Part shown: in pieces, positions 27,101 to 34,803 of the stretch
Layout: each line of letters opens with the position of its first letter
Position numbering within the stretch: the first letter of the stretch is position 1
NCBI RefSeq assembly: GCF_016918855.1
Contig: NZ_JADKYB010000006.1
Coordinates: 1-64,000, forward strand
Length of the DNA: 64,000 nucleotides
Source of the DNA: Actinacidiphila acididurans
Lineage (GTDB): Bacteria > Actinomycetota > Actinomycetes > Streptomycetales > Streptomycetaceae
Reading direction: 5' to 3'
Notes under the pieces: generated by a model
The model's input: the letters and a program-made list of their open reading frames with translations, nothing else
The model's database searches: none
Told to the model about the DNA's origin: nothing
Translations under genes and position numbers: made by a program

Positions 27101-27887
27101 CGACATCGGCTCCCTCCAGCACGTCCCGGTCTTCACCGTCCGCCTCGGCGACGCCCTGGTGAACTGCGGCGAGCCCGAGGAGGGCGAACGCCTCCTGCGT
27201 CAGGGCATCGAGGAGGCCGACCGCTTCGGCGCGGCCTCCGACGGCGCCGCCTTCTACGGCCGGGTCCTGCTCGCCAACGTGCTGCGCAACCGCGGCGACA
27301 TGACCGGTTCGCTGGAAGTGATCGACGCCACCATCCGCGAACACCGCGACCACCGCACTCCCGCCGGCGTGCCCGGCTTCATCACCAGCCTGCTCAGCGC
27401 GATGCGGGGCTACCTCGTCGGCCTCCTCGGCGACCCGGCCACCGGCATGGCCGAACTCTCGGCCGGCCTGACGGAACTCTCCGGCCACCCCCTCGCCGAC
27501 GTCATCACCCCCCGCATCGGCATCGTCCTCGTGCCCGGCGCCGTGGAACTCCTGATCCTGCTCGCCGACACCGACACCGATCCCGACGACAGCTCCGGTG
27601 TCGGCGCCGGTGTCGGTGTCGGCGCCGGTGGCGCCGGCGAACCCGAGCCGGCCGGCGACGGAGCCCGCCCCCGCCGCCTGGCCCGGGCCCGGCGTGCCGC
27701 GGTCCTCATCGGCGCCCACGACCGGCTGCGCCCCTCGGCCATTCCTCCCGCCGAAGCCCTCCGCACCGATGCCGCCCGGACCCGGCTCCGCGACCTGCTC
27801 GGCCCCCAGGAGTACGAGGCCGCCTACGCCGAGGGCAGCGCCCTCGGTCCGCGCGAGACCGTCGACCTCATGGGCGACGTGGACTGA
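24174..27887 (+). CDS. AfsR/SARP-type regulator with NB-ARC ATPase domain
   Basis: The 1237-residue regulator starts VRYTILGTTQALRDDG with a winged-helix OmpR-like DNA-binding domain (to ~residue 95, DEVWGGEPPADAVGALQALI), then a BTAD domain (~residues 100-240, DLYRFERLASEGAA to GELRALHAELL). A ~115-residue Gly/Ser linker follows, then an NB-ARC/STAND ATPase with Walker A TLTGPGGTGKTRLSQ (about residue 378), Walker B LLLVLDNCEHVI and VSVLATSREPLGVPGE, and a ~450-residue helical-repeat C-terminus. Such proteins activate secondary-metabolite or stress genes when ligand or ATP binding opens the STAND module. The GTG at 24174 gives the standard N-terminus. Codon choice changes strongly along the gene, and a large palindrome lies in the linker. 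Confidence 0.9.
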   Translation: MRYTILGTTQALRDDGTPVVLAGGRLRALLTALALRPGRVIGVAALIDEVWGGEPPADAVGALQALIGRLRKTLGHEAVGSVDGGYRLEAAPDGVDLYRFERLASEGAAALADDDPVKAAGLLADALALWRGPALADLPERGAAAVRSESLRQDAVRQRISAELALGHAERLLPELAELVAAYPLDEPLRALQIRALRDAGRGADALAAFEAVRVELAEQLGADPSGELRALHAELLNPGGAGAGSPGSGSPGGGRGLRGGSPKSYIYEPGGSQIYGSISDPHPSDPSRSAGGGGSASGRSDASPVGGGRLPGGDVGGTGGGGGIGDGAGGGNGDGVGTGRVVGNARARLTSFVGREADLVAVRGDLERARLVTLTGPGGTGKTRLSQEAGDLVGGRWPDGVWYAELAPVSDPATLGEAVVNSLGLRETLVHATGAAEAAIAAETKAKDPVQQLADYCAGRSLLLVLDNCEHVIDAAAALAERLLAACPGVSVLATSREPLGVPGELVRPLDPLPEPTALRLLADRGAAARPGFSVEDDPVACAELCRRLDGLPLAIELAAARLRSLSPRQLADRLDDRFRLLTGGSRTLLPRQQTLRAVVDWSWDLLDDAERVLLRRLAVFRGGWTLEAAETICADPEGAGGSGAAPRIDSADTAALLASLVDKSLVLADLTGDGERYRMLETIGEYAADRLAGSGEQGAVERRHIIFFREFARTADPRLRGAEQGIWLERLERDHENVRAALRRAVEAGDEQEALVLTLGCAWFWEVRNYVSERRVWPTAVAALGPDPFHEPPVLEPLDRGPLDDPPPLTGQRLVEARRWVRVVAMAASDEDQSDWWTDPELVTVGKALIDAYPPHLPQSARLPGIMRAFGAFFSGGFDQLHRLVSETVEACRTHGRDWELAFSLQLRAKIDSDLTERLDQALRDIEESRRIFARLGDRWGTTETLAAEAEAAGNGGDWHRAAACCREGIALSRDIGSLQHVPVFTVRLGDALVNCGEPEEGERLLRQGIEEADRFGAASDGAAFYGRVLLANVLRNRGDMTGSLEVIDATIREHRDHRTPAGVPGFITSLLSAMRGYLVGLLGDPATGMAELSAGLTELSGHPLADVITPRIGIVLVPGAVELLILLADTDTDPDDSSGVGAGVGVGAGGAGEPEPAGDGARPRRLARARRAAVLIGAHDRLRPSAIPPAEALRTDAARTRLRDLLGPQEYEAAYAEGSALGPRETVDLMGDVD
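24949..25025. repeat. 77-bp AT-rich inverted repeat inside the regulator linker
   Basis: The left arm 24949-24982 and right arm 24987-25025 flank a TGGC loop. Matching blocks are GGGGTGGG-GTCCGAAAT at the outside, CGTATATTT in the middle and GAGCC/GGCTC at the loop. The right arm has a few extra bases as bulges. The core (24961-25013) contains ATATTT/AAATATAC runs in a gene otherwise above 70% GC. It stays in frame and encodes KSYIYEPGGSQIYGSISDP. Confidence 0.85.
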
Positions 27888-27895
27888 CCCGGCCC

Positions 27896-27966
27896 GGGCG
27901 GCCCCGAACCCGCAGCACCTGGGCACCCGGAGCCGGAGCTCCGAGTGTCCAGGTGCGGGCCGCCCC
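27896..27966. terminator. Two-part bidirectional terminator hairpin
   Basis: The inner stem at 27915-27956 pairs GCACCTGGGCACCCGGAG with CTCCGAGTGTCCAGGTGC (16 of 18 pairs). Outer GGGCGGCCC/GGGCCGCCC arms lie just outside. It separates the convergent AfsR-like gene and ABC permease gene. Confidence 0.75.
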
Positions 27967-28035
27967 TACGGCCGGCGGCGCGGCGAACTCGTGGCCGTTC
28001 GGGCCGCCGAGAGCGCCGCGCCGGGGCGTGGCGTG

Positions 28036-28878
28036 TCAGGTCTTCTTGCGGAACCGTGCCACCGCCAGCGGTGCCGTCACCGCGGTGATGCCGACCGACC
28101 AGGCGAGCGTCATCCACACCGAGTGCGCCACCGCGCCGCCGTTGACCAGGGCCCGGGCCGCGTCCGCCAGGTTGGACAGCGGATTGACCTTGGTGAACCC
28201 TTCCAGCCAGCCCGGCATGGTGGTCGGCTTGGCGAAGATCGAGCTGCCGAACTGCAAGGGCATCAGCACCAGCATGGCCACCCCCTGGACCGCCTGGGCC
28301 GTCTTCATCGTCAGGCCCAGCAGAATGAAGATCCACATCAGCGATGCGCCGAAGACCGTGGACAGCGCTATCGCCGCGAACAGGTGCGGCACATCCGTCC
28401 CGATGGACATGCCCAGCGCGAAGCCCATGCCGAGCAGGATCGCGATGGCGATCAGCATCCGGCCGACCTCGACCACGATCTTGGCTATCAGGACCGAGGA
28501 CCGGGCGATCGGCATGGTGCGGAACCGGTCCATGACCCCCTTCTGGAAGTCGTCGTTGATCCCGGTCCCCACCGCCATGGAGATGTTCATGCCCATCATC
28601 GCCATGAGCCCGGGGACCACATAGTTCACGTATTCGTGCTGGTGGCCCTTGCCGGAGACCGCGCCGCCGAAGACGTACACGAACAGCAGGGTGAAGATCA
28701 CCGGCATCAGGACGGCGTCGAACATCGACTCCGGGTCCTGCTTGATCTGCAGCATGTTCCGGCGGGCCAGGGCGCCGATGTGCCGCAGGTTGCTGCGCAG
28801 GCCGATCCGGCCCTCGCCGGCCGCGACCGGCATTGCCGCCGTCTTCGTGGCCGGCCCGGCCGCCGTTGTCGCGCTCAT
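28036..28878 (-). CDS. ABC-2 type exporter permease (DrrB-like)
   Basis: The 280-residue integral membrane protein has six hydrophobic segments. A cytoplasmic N-terminus ends in ARRNMLQIKQDPESMFDAVLMPVIF, the conserved entry of DrrB-type permeases. DDFQKGVMDRFRTMPIARSS is the ABC-2 signature loop contacting the ATPase, and the last segment is followed by AVARFRKKT. It forms a drug, lipid or polyketide exporter with the ATPase encoded immediately upstream. Start and stop overlap as ATGA. Confidence 0.93.
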   Translation of the reverse strand: MSATTAAGPATKTAAMPVAAGEGRIGLRSNLRHIGALARRNMLQIKQDPESMFDAVLMPVIFTLLFVYVFGGAVSGKGHQHEYVNYVVPGLMAMMGMNISMAVGTGINDDFQKGVMDRFRTMPIARSSVLIAKIVVEVGRMLIAIAILLGMGFALGMSIGTDVPHLFAAIALSTVFGASLMWIFILLGLTMKTAQAVQGVAMLVLMPLQFGSSIFAKPTTMPGWLEGFTKVNPLSNLADAARALVNGGAVAHSVWMTLAWSVGITAVTAPLAVARFRKKT

Positions 28879-29990
28879 ACCGAGACCTCCACGTCTTCCG
28901 TCTCCTGCGCCGTCCCCGGCGTCCGCTCCCCGTTCCCGGACCCGGGCCGGCCGTTGGCCGTGCCGTCCCCCGCGCTGGCCGGGCCGGCCTTCGCGCTGCC
29001 GTCGGCCTTCTGGCCGGTGATGGCCAGGAACACCTCGTCCAGGCTGGGCAGATGGGTGCCGATGCCCGCGATGGCGAAGCCGCGGGCGGCCAGCAGGCCC
29101 ACCACGGCCGTCAGTTGCTCGTCGCTGAGCACCGGCACGCTCACCACGCCCTCGTCCCGGCCGGTCCCCTCGCCGGGCGCTTCGGTCACCCCGGCCGCCC
29201 CGGACAGCCCGGCCTCGGCGAGTGCGGCGGTCATCGCGGCCGCGTCCCGGGGGTCGGCCGGCCGGATCCGCAGCGTCCGACCGCCGACCCGGGCCTTGAG
29301 CTCGGCCACCTCACCGGTGGCGATCACGCGGCCGCGGTCCACCACCGTGAGCTCGTCGGCCAGTTGCTCGGCCTCCTCCATGTACTGGGTGGTGAGCAGC
29401 ACGGTGGCCCCGTCGGCCACCATCGAGCGGACCTCGTCCCACACCTCGTTGCGGGTGCGCGGGTCCAGGCCGGTGGTCGGCTCGTCCAGGTAGAGCACGG
29501 CGGGGCGGCCTATCATGCTCGCCGCCAGGTCGAGGCGGCGCCGCATGCCGCCGGAGTACTGCATCGCCGGCCGCCGCGCGGCCTCGGTCAGCGAGAACCG
29601 CTCCAGCAGTTCGTCCGCCCGGGCCCGGGCCTCCTTGCGGGACAGGTCCAGCAGCCGGCCGATCATGTACAGGTTCTCCCGGCCGGACAGCTTCTCGTCC
29701 ACCGAGGCGTACTGGCCGGTCAGGCCGATCACCCGGCGCAGCTGCCGGGGCTGGGTGAGTACGTCGTACCCGGCCACCCGGGCGGTGCCGGCGTCCGGCC
29801 GCACAAGAGTGGACAGCACGCGTACGAGCGTGGTCTTGCCGGCCCCGTTCGGGCCGAGGACGCCGAGCACTGTGCCCTGGCGTACGTCGAGATCCACCCC
29901 GTCGAGAGCTCTGGTCGTGCCGTAGTGCTTGACCAGACCCCGTACCTCGACGGCGGCGGTCCCGCTGGTGTCAGTCGGTCGCGTCGTCAT
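28875..29990 (-). CDS. ABC exporter ATP-binding protein (DrrA-like)
   Basis: This 371-residue ATPase has Walker A GPNGAGKTTLVRVL, Q-loop LTGQYASVDEKLSGREN, signature QYSGGMRRRLDLA and Walker B PAVLYLDEPTTGLDPR. The GLTGQYASVDE segment and the ~70-residue C-terminal extension are typical of daunorubicin-resistance (DrrA/CcmA) ATPases. The last ~35 residues are low-complexity Gly/Thr/Glu. The ATG at 29990 gives the standard start. The upstream gap holds two identical 11-base repeats that could bind a regulator. No regulator gene is directly adjacent; the exporter converges with the AfsR-like gene. Confidence 0.94.
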   Translation of the reverse strand: MTTRPTDTSGTAAVEVRGLVKHYGTTRALDGVDLDVRQGTVLGVLGPNGAGKTTLVRVLSTLVRPDAGTARVAGYDVLTQPRQLRRVIGLTGQYASVDEKLSGRENLYMIGRLLDLSRKEARARADELLERFSLTEAARRPAMQYSGGMRRRLDLAASMIGRPAVLYLDEPTTGLDPRTRNEVWDEVRSMVADGATVLLTTQYMEEAEQLADELTVVDRGRVIATGEVAELKARVGGRTLRIRPADPRDAAAMTAALAEAGLSGAAGVTEAPGEGTGRDEGVVSVPVLSDEQLTAVVGLLAARGFAIAGIGTHLPSLDEVFLAITGQKADGSAKAGPASAGDGTANGRPGSGNGERTPGTAQETEDVEVSV

Positions 29991-30044
29991 GCCCACCACC
30001 CTGGCGGGCCCCGCCGACACGGCACCCACACGCCACCGACACCT

Positions 30045-30100
30045 CCGTATCGGCGCCCCCCCTGCCGTATCGGCGTGGTGTCGGCGATATGTCGGCGCCG
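30045..30100. promoter_or_regulatory. Direct repeats upstream of the ABC exporter
   Basis: CCGTATCGGCG occurs at 30045-30055 and again at 30065-30075, exactly 20 bases (two helical turns) apart. The related TGTCGGCGATATGTCGGCG follows to about 30098. The sites lie 55-110 bases before the exporter ATG, suitable for regulator binding. The rest of the 379-base gap (29991-30369) has no supported gene. Confidence 0.45.
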
Positions 30101-30339
30101 CGGCGCACGATGGCCATGTACCGGGAAAATCGCCACGAAACACCCGCCGGGACGGAGTCGCCCGCCTCCGCCCGGACCTGCCCGACCCACCCCATCCACC
30201 CGATCCACCCGAACGGGAGCGGACCCGTCCCAGTCCGCTCCTGCCCGGCCGGACCTGTCCGCGAAGGTCCGACCGGGCGCTCCCGGGCCCGTACCGTCCG
30301 ACCGGGGCACGCGGCCGGTCCGGGCGGCACGGGTGACGA

Positions 30340-30362
30340 CGCGGCAGCAGCCGGCTGCCGCG
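30340..30362 (-). terminator. Hairpin after the anti-sigma gene
   Basis: A perfect 9-bp stem, CGCGGCAGC and GCTGCCGCG, surrounds AGCCG and lies 8 bases after the anti-sigma stop on the minus strand. Confidence 0.65.
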
Positions 30363-30369
30363 CGGGGTC

Positions 30370-31056
30370 TCACACGGGGACGCTGACCAGCAGCGTGCCC
30401 CCGGTGGCACGGACCTCGAAGTGGTTGATGTCCTTCTCGTGCAGACCGGCCGCGCCGTGCACCATCAGCGGCCTGGGCTGGGCGTTGGTGCCGTAGCCGC
30501 TGTTGGGCACGGACCAGGTGGCCACCGTCTGACGGCTGCCGTCGGCGCCGACCGCGATCAGGCTGCAGGTCAGCGGCCCGGTCACCCCGGTCAGCCGCAG
30601 GTCCACGGCGCTGCCCCAGCCCTTGTCGGCGATCCCCACCATCGCCGACGCGCCGGTCGCGGGGTTGCTCGCGGAGTGCCGGTCGGCGGCGAAGGTGGGG
30701 GTGGCGACCACGCTGCTGCCGCTGTCGCCGCCCGAGGAGGCGAGGACGGCCACGGTGGGTCCGCCCACCACCAGCACGGCGGCCGCGGCCACCGCCACGA
30801 GCCGGCGTCGCTTGCGGGTGCGCCGTTCCCCGGACACCTCGTTCAGCAGCCGCTGGAGCAGCACGTCCCCGCTGGGCGGCTCGTCGTAGCCGATGCCGTC
30901 CGCGCGCAGCTCCGCCAGCACCGGCAGCACACCGCTCAGTTCGTCCAGCTCCCGGCCGCACACCTCGCACTCGGCCAGGTGCTCCTCGAACCGGGTCATC
31001 TCCTCGTCGTCCATCGCGCCGAGCAGGTAGGCGCCCACATCGATATGGGATGTCAT
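30370..31056 (-). CDS. Zinc-finger anti-sigma factor (RslA-like)
   Basis: The 228-residue protein has an N-terminal ZAS domain with the zinc motif H-x3-C-x2-C (FEEHLAECEVCGRELDEL), a basic RRTRKRRRLVAVAAAAVLVVG border into one membrane segment, and a ~120-residue external domain ending LHEKDINHFEVRATGGTLLV. The layout matches membrane anti-sigma factors that hold an ECF sigma factor until oxidation or proteolysis frees it. The ATG overlaps the sigma factor stop as ATGA, and a hairpin follows. The external domain resembles that of SigL-RslA systems. Confidence 0.92.
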   Translation of the reverse strand: MTSHIDVGAYLLGAMDDEEMTRFEEHLAECEVCGRELDELSGVLPVLAELRADGIGYDEPPSGDVLLQRLLNEVSGERRTRKRRRLVAVAAAAVLVVGGPTVAVLASSGGDSGSSVVATPTFAADRHSASNPATGASAMVGIADKGWGSAVDLRLTGVTGPLTCSLIAVGADGSRQTVATWSVPNSGYGTNAQPRPLMVHGAAGLHEKDINHFEVRATGGTLLVSVPV

Positions 31057-31682
31057 GAAGTGGTCACCCCTCTCTCCTCCAGCGCGTTCCGCAGGGCGCG
31101 CAGACCGTAGAACACCCGGGACCGTACGGTGCCCGGTGGAAGGCCGAGCTGCTCGGCCGCCTCGTTGACGGTACGGCCCTTGAAATACGTCTCGACCAGG
31201 GCCTCCCGGTGCGCCGCCGACAGGGCGCCGAGCGCGTCCGAGATGGTCATCAGCCGCAGCGAACGTTCGAGTTCGTCCTGCGCCGGGACCTGCTCCAGCG
31301 CCGCCGGCGAGGTCTCCGGCGGCCGGGACTGGCGGCTGCGGTGACCGTCGATCACGATGCGCCGGGCGACCGTCACCAGCCAGGGCCGCAGCGACTTGGC
31401 CGAGGTGTCCAGCTTCGAGGCACTCTTCCAGGCCCGCAGCAGCGTTTCCTGGACGACGTCCTCGGCCAGGTAGCGGTCGCCGGCGACCAGTCGCAGCACG
31501 TAGGCGTACAGGGCGCCGGCGTGCTCGCGGTACAGCGCCCGCATCAGCTCTTCCTCCGGAACCGAATCCGGTTCCGGAGGTCCGCCCTGAGGTCCCTCGG
31601 GTGGGGGTGGTCCGTCCACGCCCGCATACTGCCGTACCGGCCGCTCGGGGTCGAATTCGCGCAGTGTGGCTGTGCTCCGCAT
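31053..31682 (-). CDS. ECF sigma factor (SigL-like)
   Basis: This 209-residue sigma factor has a Pro/Gly-rich N-terminal ~45 residues, region 2 from LMRALYREHAGALYAYVLRL through DVVQETLLRAWKS, and region 4 at LSAAHREALVETYFKGRTVN with helix-turn-helix AAEQLGLPPGTVRSRVFYGL. It is translationally coupled to the anti-sigma gene by ATGA. The ATG at 31682 is used; the leader region contains a perfect 12-bp palindrome 52-63 bases upstream, perhaps an operator. Confidence 0.93.
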   Translation of the reverse strand: MRSTATLREFDPERPVRQYAGVDGPPPPEGPQGGPPEPDSVPEEELMRALYREHAGALYAYVLRLVAGDRYLAEDVVQETLLRAWKSASKLDTSAKSLRPWLVTVARRIVIDGHRSRQSRPPETSPAALEQVPAQDELERSLRLMTISDALGALSAAHREALVETYFKGRTVNEAAEQLGLPPGTVRSRVFYGLRALRNALEERGVTTS

Positions 31683-31733
31683 GGTCAGGGCCGGGGGTGG
31701 GTGCGGGCGGGCGGCATGGTGAGGGTCATGCCC

Positions 31734-31745
31734 TTACGTACGTAA
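31734..31745. promoter_or_regulatory. 12-bp palindrome upstream of the ECF sigma gene
   Basis: TTACGTACGTAA is a perfect dyad, flanked by CC(C) and GG. It stands 52 bases before the sigma ATG in a locally AT-richer stretch (31734-31800) that also holds GGAAAAAACGTTCACC on the minus strand, vaguely like an ECF -35 region. Confidence 0.4.
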
Positions 31746-31961
31746 TTGGGTGACGGATTACTCAGCCTTGATGTGGGGTGAACGTTTTTTCCGGCTTGGG
31801 CTCGGGATACCTGACCGGGGGGGGACCCGTGCCCCTCTTCTCGGGCCCGCCTGGGAAGGAGCTCGGCTGTTCCCGTGGGCGGCTCGGCGCCGTCGCGATT
31901 CCGCGGTCCCGGCCTGTGCCGCGCCGTCGTGGCTGGTCGCGTGGGGGCACCCCCAGACTCC

Positions 31962-32111
31962 GCGCCCCTTGCGGGGCGCCCTCGCCGGGCCTTCAACCTG
32001 CCCGAGCCGCCGCCCCTGCGGGGCCGCGTCCGCCGGGGCTCCGCCCCTTCGGGACGCGCCTTGCGAGGCGGGCGCCCCCGCCCCGGCCGCGTCTGCCGGG
32101 GCTCCGCCCCT
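31962..32111. repeat. GC-rich hairpin block downstream of panB
   Basis: The 499-base gap 31683-32181 has no supported gene. Within it, GCGCCCC-TTGC-GGGGCGC forms a hairpin at 31962-31979. A 27-base direct repeat lies at 32022-32048 and 32085-32111 with one mismatch; each copy contains its own GGGGC-TCC-GCCCC hairpin. The block follows panB on its strand and probably ends that transcript. Confidence 0.6.
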
Positions 32112-32181
32112 CGAAGGGCCCCACCCCCACCCCGGGAGAACGGAAAACCGTACCCCCGGGGCAGGAGCCTTGCGCAGACGA

Positions 32182-33054
32182 TCAGTGGAAGGTGTGTTCC
32201 TCGGCGGGGAAGGTGCCGGAGAGGACGTCGGAGGCGAAGGACTGGGCGGCGGTGGTGAGGGTGGCGCGGAGGTCGGCGTATTGCTTGGTGAAGCGGGGGA
32301 CCTTGCCGTTGGTGAGGCCGGCCATGTCGGTCCAGACGAGGACTTGGGCGTCGGTGTCGGGGCCGGCGCCGATGCCGATCGTGGGGATGTGGAGGGAGCG
32401 GGTGACCTCGGCGGCGACCTCGGCGGGGACGAGTTCGAGGACGACGGCGAAGGCGCCGGCCTGTTCCGCGGCCTTGGCGTCGCGCACGAGGCGGTGGGCG
32501 GCCTCGTCGCCGCGGCCCTGGACGCGGTAGCCGAGGGTGTGCACGGACTGGGGGGTCAGGCCGAGGTGGGACATCACGGGGATGCCGGCCTGGACGAGGG
32601 TCTCGGTCTGGGCGAGGGAGCGTTCGCCGCCCTCCAGCTTGACCGCGCCGACCCCGGCCTCCTTGACCAGGCGGGTCGCGCTGCGCAGGGCCTGGACCGG
32701 GCCTTCCTGGTAGGAGCCGAAGGGGAGGTCGCCGACGACGAGGACGCGGCGGGTGCCGCGTACGACCGCTGCGGCGAGCATCGCCATGTGGTCCATGGTG
32801 ACGGGCACGGTGGTGTCGTAGCCCAGGTGCACGTTGCCCATGGAGTCGCCGACGAGCAGCACGGGGATGCCGGCCTCGTCGAAGACCGAGGCGGTCATGG
32901 CGTCGTAGGCGGTGAGCATGGGCCACTTCTCGCCGCGCTCCTTGGCGGCCAGCAGGTCGCGCACGGTGATGCGGCGGGTGCCGGCGCCTCCGTAGAGGGC
33001 CTTGGGTTGGTCCGCGGCGCGCGGGGGCTGCTGGGCAGCCGGAAGTTGCGTCAT
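32182..33054 (-). CDS. panB: 3-methyl-2-oxobutanoate hydroxymethyltransferase
   Basis: This 290-residue enzyme makes ketopantoate from 2-oxoisovalerate and methylene-tetrahydrofolate in pantothenate synthesis. Visible motifs are MLTAYDAMTASVFDEAGI, LLVGDSMGNVHLGYDTTVPV (metal-binding Asp), VVGDLPFGSYQ (second Asp), VKLEGGE, MSHLGLTPQSVHTLGGY-like HTLGYRVQGRG, LELVPAEVAAEVT (catalytic Glu) and IPTIGIGAGPDTDAQVLVW. A ~20-residue N-terminal extension is present as in other Streptomyces copies. It starts with ATG. No panC or panD nearby. Confidence 0.96.
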   Translation of the reverse strand: MTQLPAAQQPPRAADQPKALYGGAGTRRITVRDLLAAKERGEKWPMLTAYDAMTASVFDEAGIPVLLVGDSMGNVHLGYDTTVPVTMDHMAMLAAAVVRGTRRVLVVGDLPFGSYQEGPVQALRSATRLVKEAGVGAVKLEGGERSLAQTETLVQAGIPVMSHLGLTPQSVHTLGYRVQGRGDEAAHRLVRDAKAAEQAGAFAVVLELVPAEVAAEVTRSLHIPTIGIGAGPDTDAQVLVWTDMAGLTNGKVPRFTKQYADLRATLTTAAQSFASDVLSGTFPAEEHTFH

Positions 33055-33167
33055 GGTGACGGCTCCTTCAGGTCATCTCGAGGCGCCCTGACGGCGTCCC
33101 CGGATTCCCTCCATGCTGACACGCCCGCCCCGGTCCGGAAAGGGCAGTCCGCCTTTACCGCAACTTT

Positions 33168-33192
33168 ACGATACGAGACGGCACCGTATCGT
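33168..33192. promoter_or_regulatory. TetR-type operator before the DHA2 exporter
   Basis: ACGATACG (33168-33175) and CGTATCGT (33185-33192) are perfect inverted 8-bp arms with a 9-base spacer. They lie 22-46 bases before the exporter ATG in a local AT-rich promoter-like stretch. The likely ligand is the TetR protein encoded at the end of the same operon, giving autoregulation. Confidence 0.75.
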
Positions 33193-33213
33193 TAATCTCC
33201 GTACCCTGAAGGC

Positions 33214-34803
33214 ATGGCCGTACCCCAGACTTCCGCCGTCCCCGAGGCGGTACACCGCCGTCGATGGGCGATCCTGGCGACGCTGCTGTTCAGCGTGCTC
33301 GTGGTCGTCCTGGACAACTCCATCCTGAATGTGGCGATGAAGACCATCGCCCAGCCCGCCCCCACCGGCCTCGGCGCCTCGCAGAGCGCCCTCGAGTGGG
33401 CCATCAACTCCTACACCCTGGTCTTCGCCGGGCTGCTGTTCACCGCCGGCCTGCTGGGTGACCGGCTCGGCCGCAAGAAGGTGCTGCTGGCCGGCATGGT
33501 CGTGTTCGGTGCCGGGTCCGCGGCCTCCGCCATGGCGGGCTCGGCCGGCCAGCTCATCGCCTTCCGCGCGGTGATGGGCCTGGGCGGCGCGCTGATCCTG
33601 CCCGCCACGCTGGCGATCATCATGAACGTCTTCGAGCGCGACGAGCAGCCCCGCGCCATCGGCATCTGGTCCGGTGTGGTGGGCCTGGCCATCGCGATCG
33701 GCCCGATCACCGGTGGCGTGTTGCTCCAGCACTTCTGGTGGGGTTCGGTCTTCCTGGTCAACGTGCCGGTCGTGGTGGCCGGCGTGATCGCGATGATCGT
33801 CCTGCTGCCGGAGTCCCGGGACCCCAGGCCCGGCAAGCTCGACCCGGTCGGCGTGCTGCTGTCCATCGCCGGACTGGTGCTGCTGGTCTACGGCATCATC
33901 AAGGGCGGTCAGTACGGCGACTTCGGCCGCACCGAGGTGTGGAGCACCACGGTGGGCGGCGCGGTGGTGCTGGCCGCCTTCATCTGGTGGGAAGCGCGCA
34001 GCGACCACCCGGCGCTGGACATGTCGTACTTCCGCAAGCGGCAGTTCTCCGCCTCGGTCGCCGCCATAGGCCTGATCTTCTTCGCGCTGATGGGCGTGAC
34101 CTTCTTCATGGTCTTCTACAACCAGTCCGTGCGTGGCTACAGCGCCCTGGATTCCGGTCTGCTGCTGCTCCCGCTGGCCGCCGGTCAGATGATCTTCGCG
34201 CCGCGGGCCCGGCTGCTGGTCGACCGGTTCGGCGCCCGCGCGGTCTGCGTCGGCGGCATGACGCTGACCTCGATATCCTTCCTGGGCTTCGTCGTGATGG
34301 GCCGCACCACACCCATCTGGATCATGGAGGTCGCGTTCTTCGTGATGGGCACCGCCATGGCCCACGTGATGCCGCCCGCCACCGTGATGATCATGTCCTC
34401 GCTGCCGCGCGAGAAGGCCGGCTCCGGCTCCGCGGTGAACAACACCTTCCGCCAGGTCGGCGGCGCCCTCGGCGTGGCCGTGCTCGGCTCGGTGATGTCG
34501 ACCCTCTACCGCAACGGCGTCCAGGACCACCTGGGCACGCTGCCGCCCGGCGCCCGGCACTCGGCCGGCGAGTCCATCGAGGCCACCCTGGCGATCGCCG
34601 ACAAGCTCGGGCCCAAGGGGCAGGCCCTGGTCGGCCCGGCCGACGACGCCTTCATCCACGCCATGCACGTCACCGCGATCAGTTCCGCCGCGGTCGGCCT
34701 GGTCGGCGCCCTGGTCACGCTGCTGTACCTTCCGGGCCGGCGGGCCGCCGCCCCCGCTCCCGGCAGCGCGCCCGAGCCGGAGAAGGTGGGTGCCGAGCAG
34801 TGA
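33214..34803 (+). CDS. DHA2 family drug exporter (MFS, EmrB/QacA type)
   Basis: The 529-residue protein has about 14 membrane segments. Segment 1 has the DHA2 motif [16 protein letters not shown], then [21 protein letters not shown], motif [15 protein letters not shown] and motif C region [21 protein letters not shown]. The loop [20 protein letters not shown] late in the protein is also typical. It should extrude hydrophobic compounds by proton antiport. The ATG at 33214 is preceded by CTGAAGGC. A TetR-type operator covers the promoter, and the stop overlaps tetR by GTGA. Confidence 0.94.
   Translation: MAVPQTSAVPEAVHRRRWAILATLLFSVLVVVLDNSILNVAMKTIAQPAPTGLGASQSALEWAINSYTLVFAGLLFTAGLLGDRLGRKKVLLAGMVVFGAGSAASAMAGSAGQLIAFRAVMGLGGALILPATLAIIMNVFERDEQPRAIGIWSGVVGLAIAIGPITGGVLLQHFWWGSVFLVNVPVVVAGVIAMIVLLPESRDPRPGKLDPVGVLLSIAGLVLLVYGIIKGGQYGDFGRTEVWSTTVGGAVVLAAFIWWEARSDHPALDMSYFRKRQFSASVAAIGLIFFALMGVTFFMVFYNQSVRGYSALDSGLLLLPLAAGQMIFAPRARLLVDRFGARAVCVGGMTLTSISFLGFVVMGRTTPIWIMEVAFFVMGTAMAHVMPPATVMIMSSLPREKAGSGSAVNNTFRQVGGALGVAVLGSVMSTLYRNGVQDHLGTLPPGARHSAGESIEATLAIADKLGPKGQALVGPADDAFIHAMHVTAISSAAVGLVGALVTLLYLPGRRAAAPAPGSAPEPEKVGAEQ

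Noticed and set aside
24990..27926. A 978-codon frame antisense to the AfsR-like regulator
   Set aside because: Composition is an artefact of the GC-skewed opposite strand; no domain is recognisable and the sense gene is well supported.
29991..30369. Possible small genes in the exporter/anti-sigma gap
   Set aside because: Frames are Pro/Arg/Gly-rich, lack ribosome binding sites and disagree with flanking terminator and repeat structures.
31683..32181. An extension of the frame antisense to panB through this gap
   Set aside because: Arg/Pro-rich translation of GC-rich hairpin repeats; no start signal or conserved motif.
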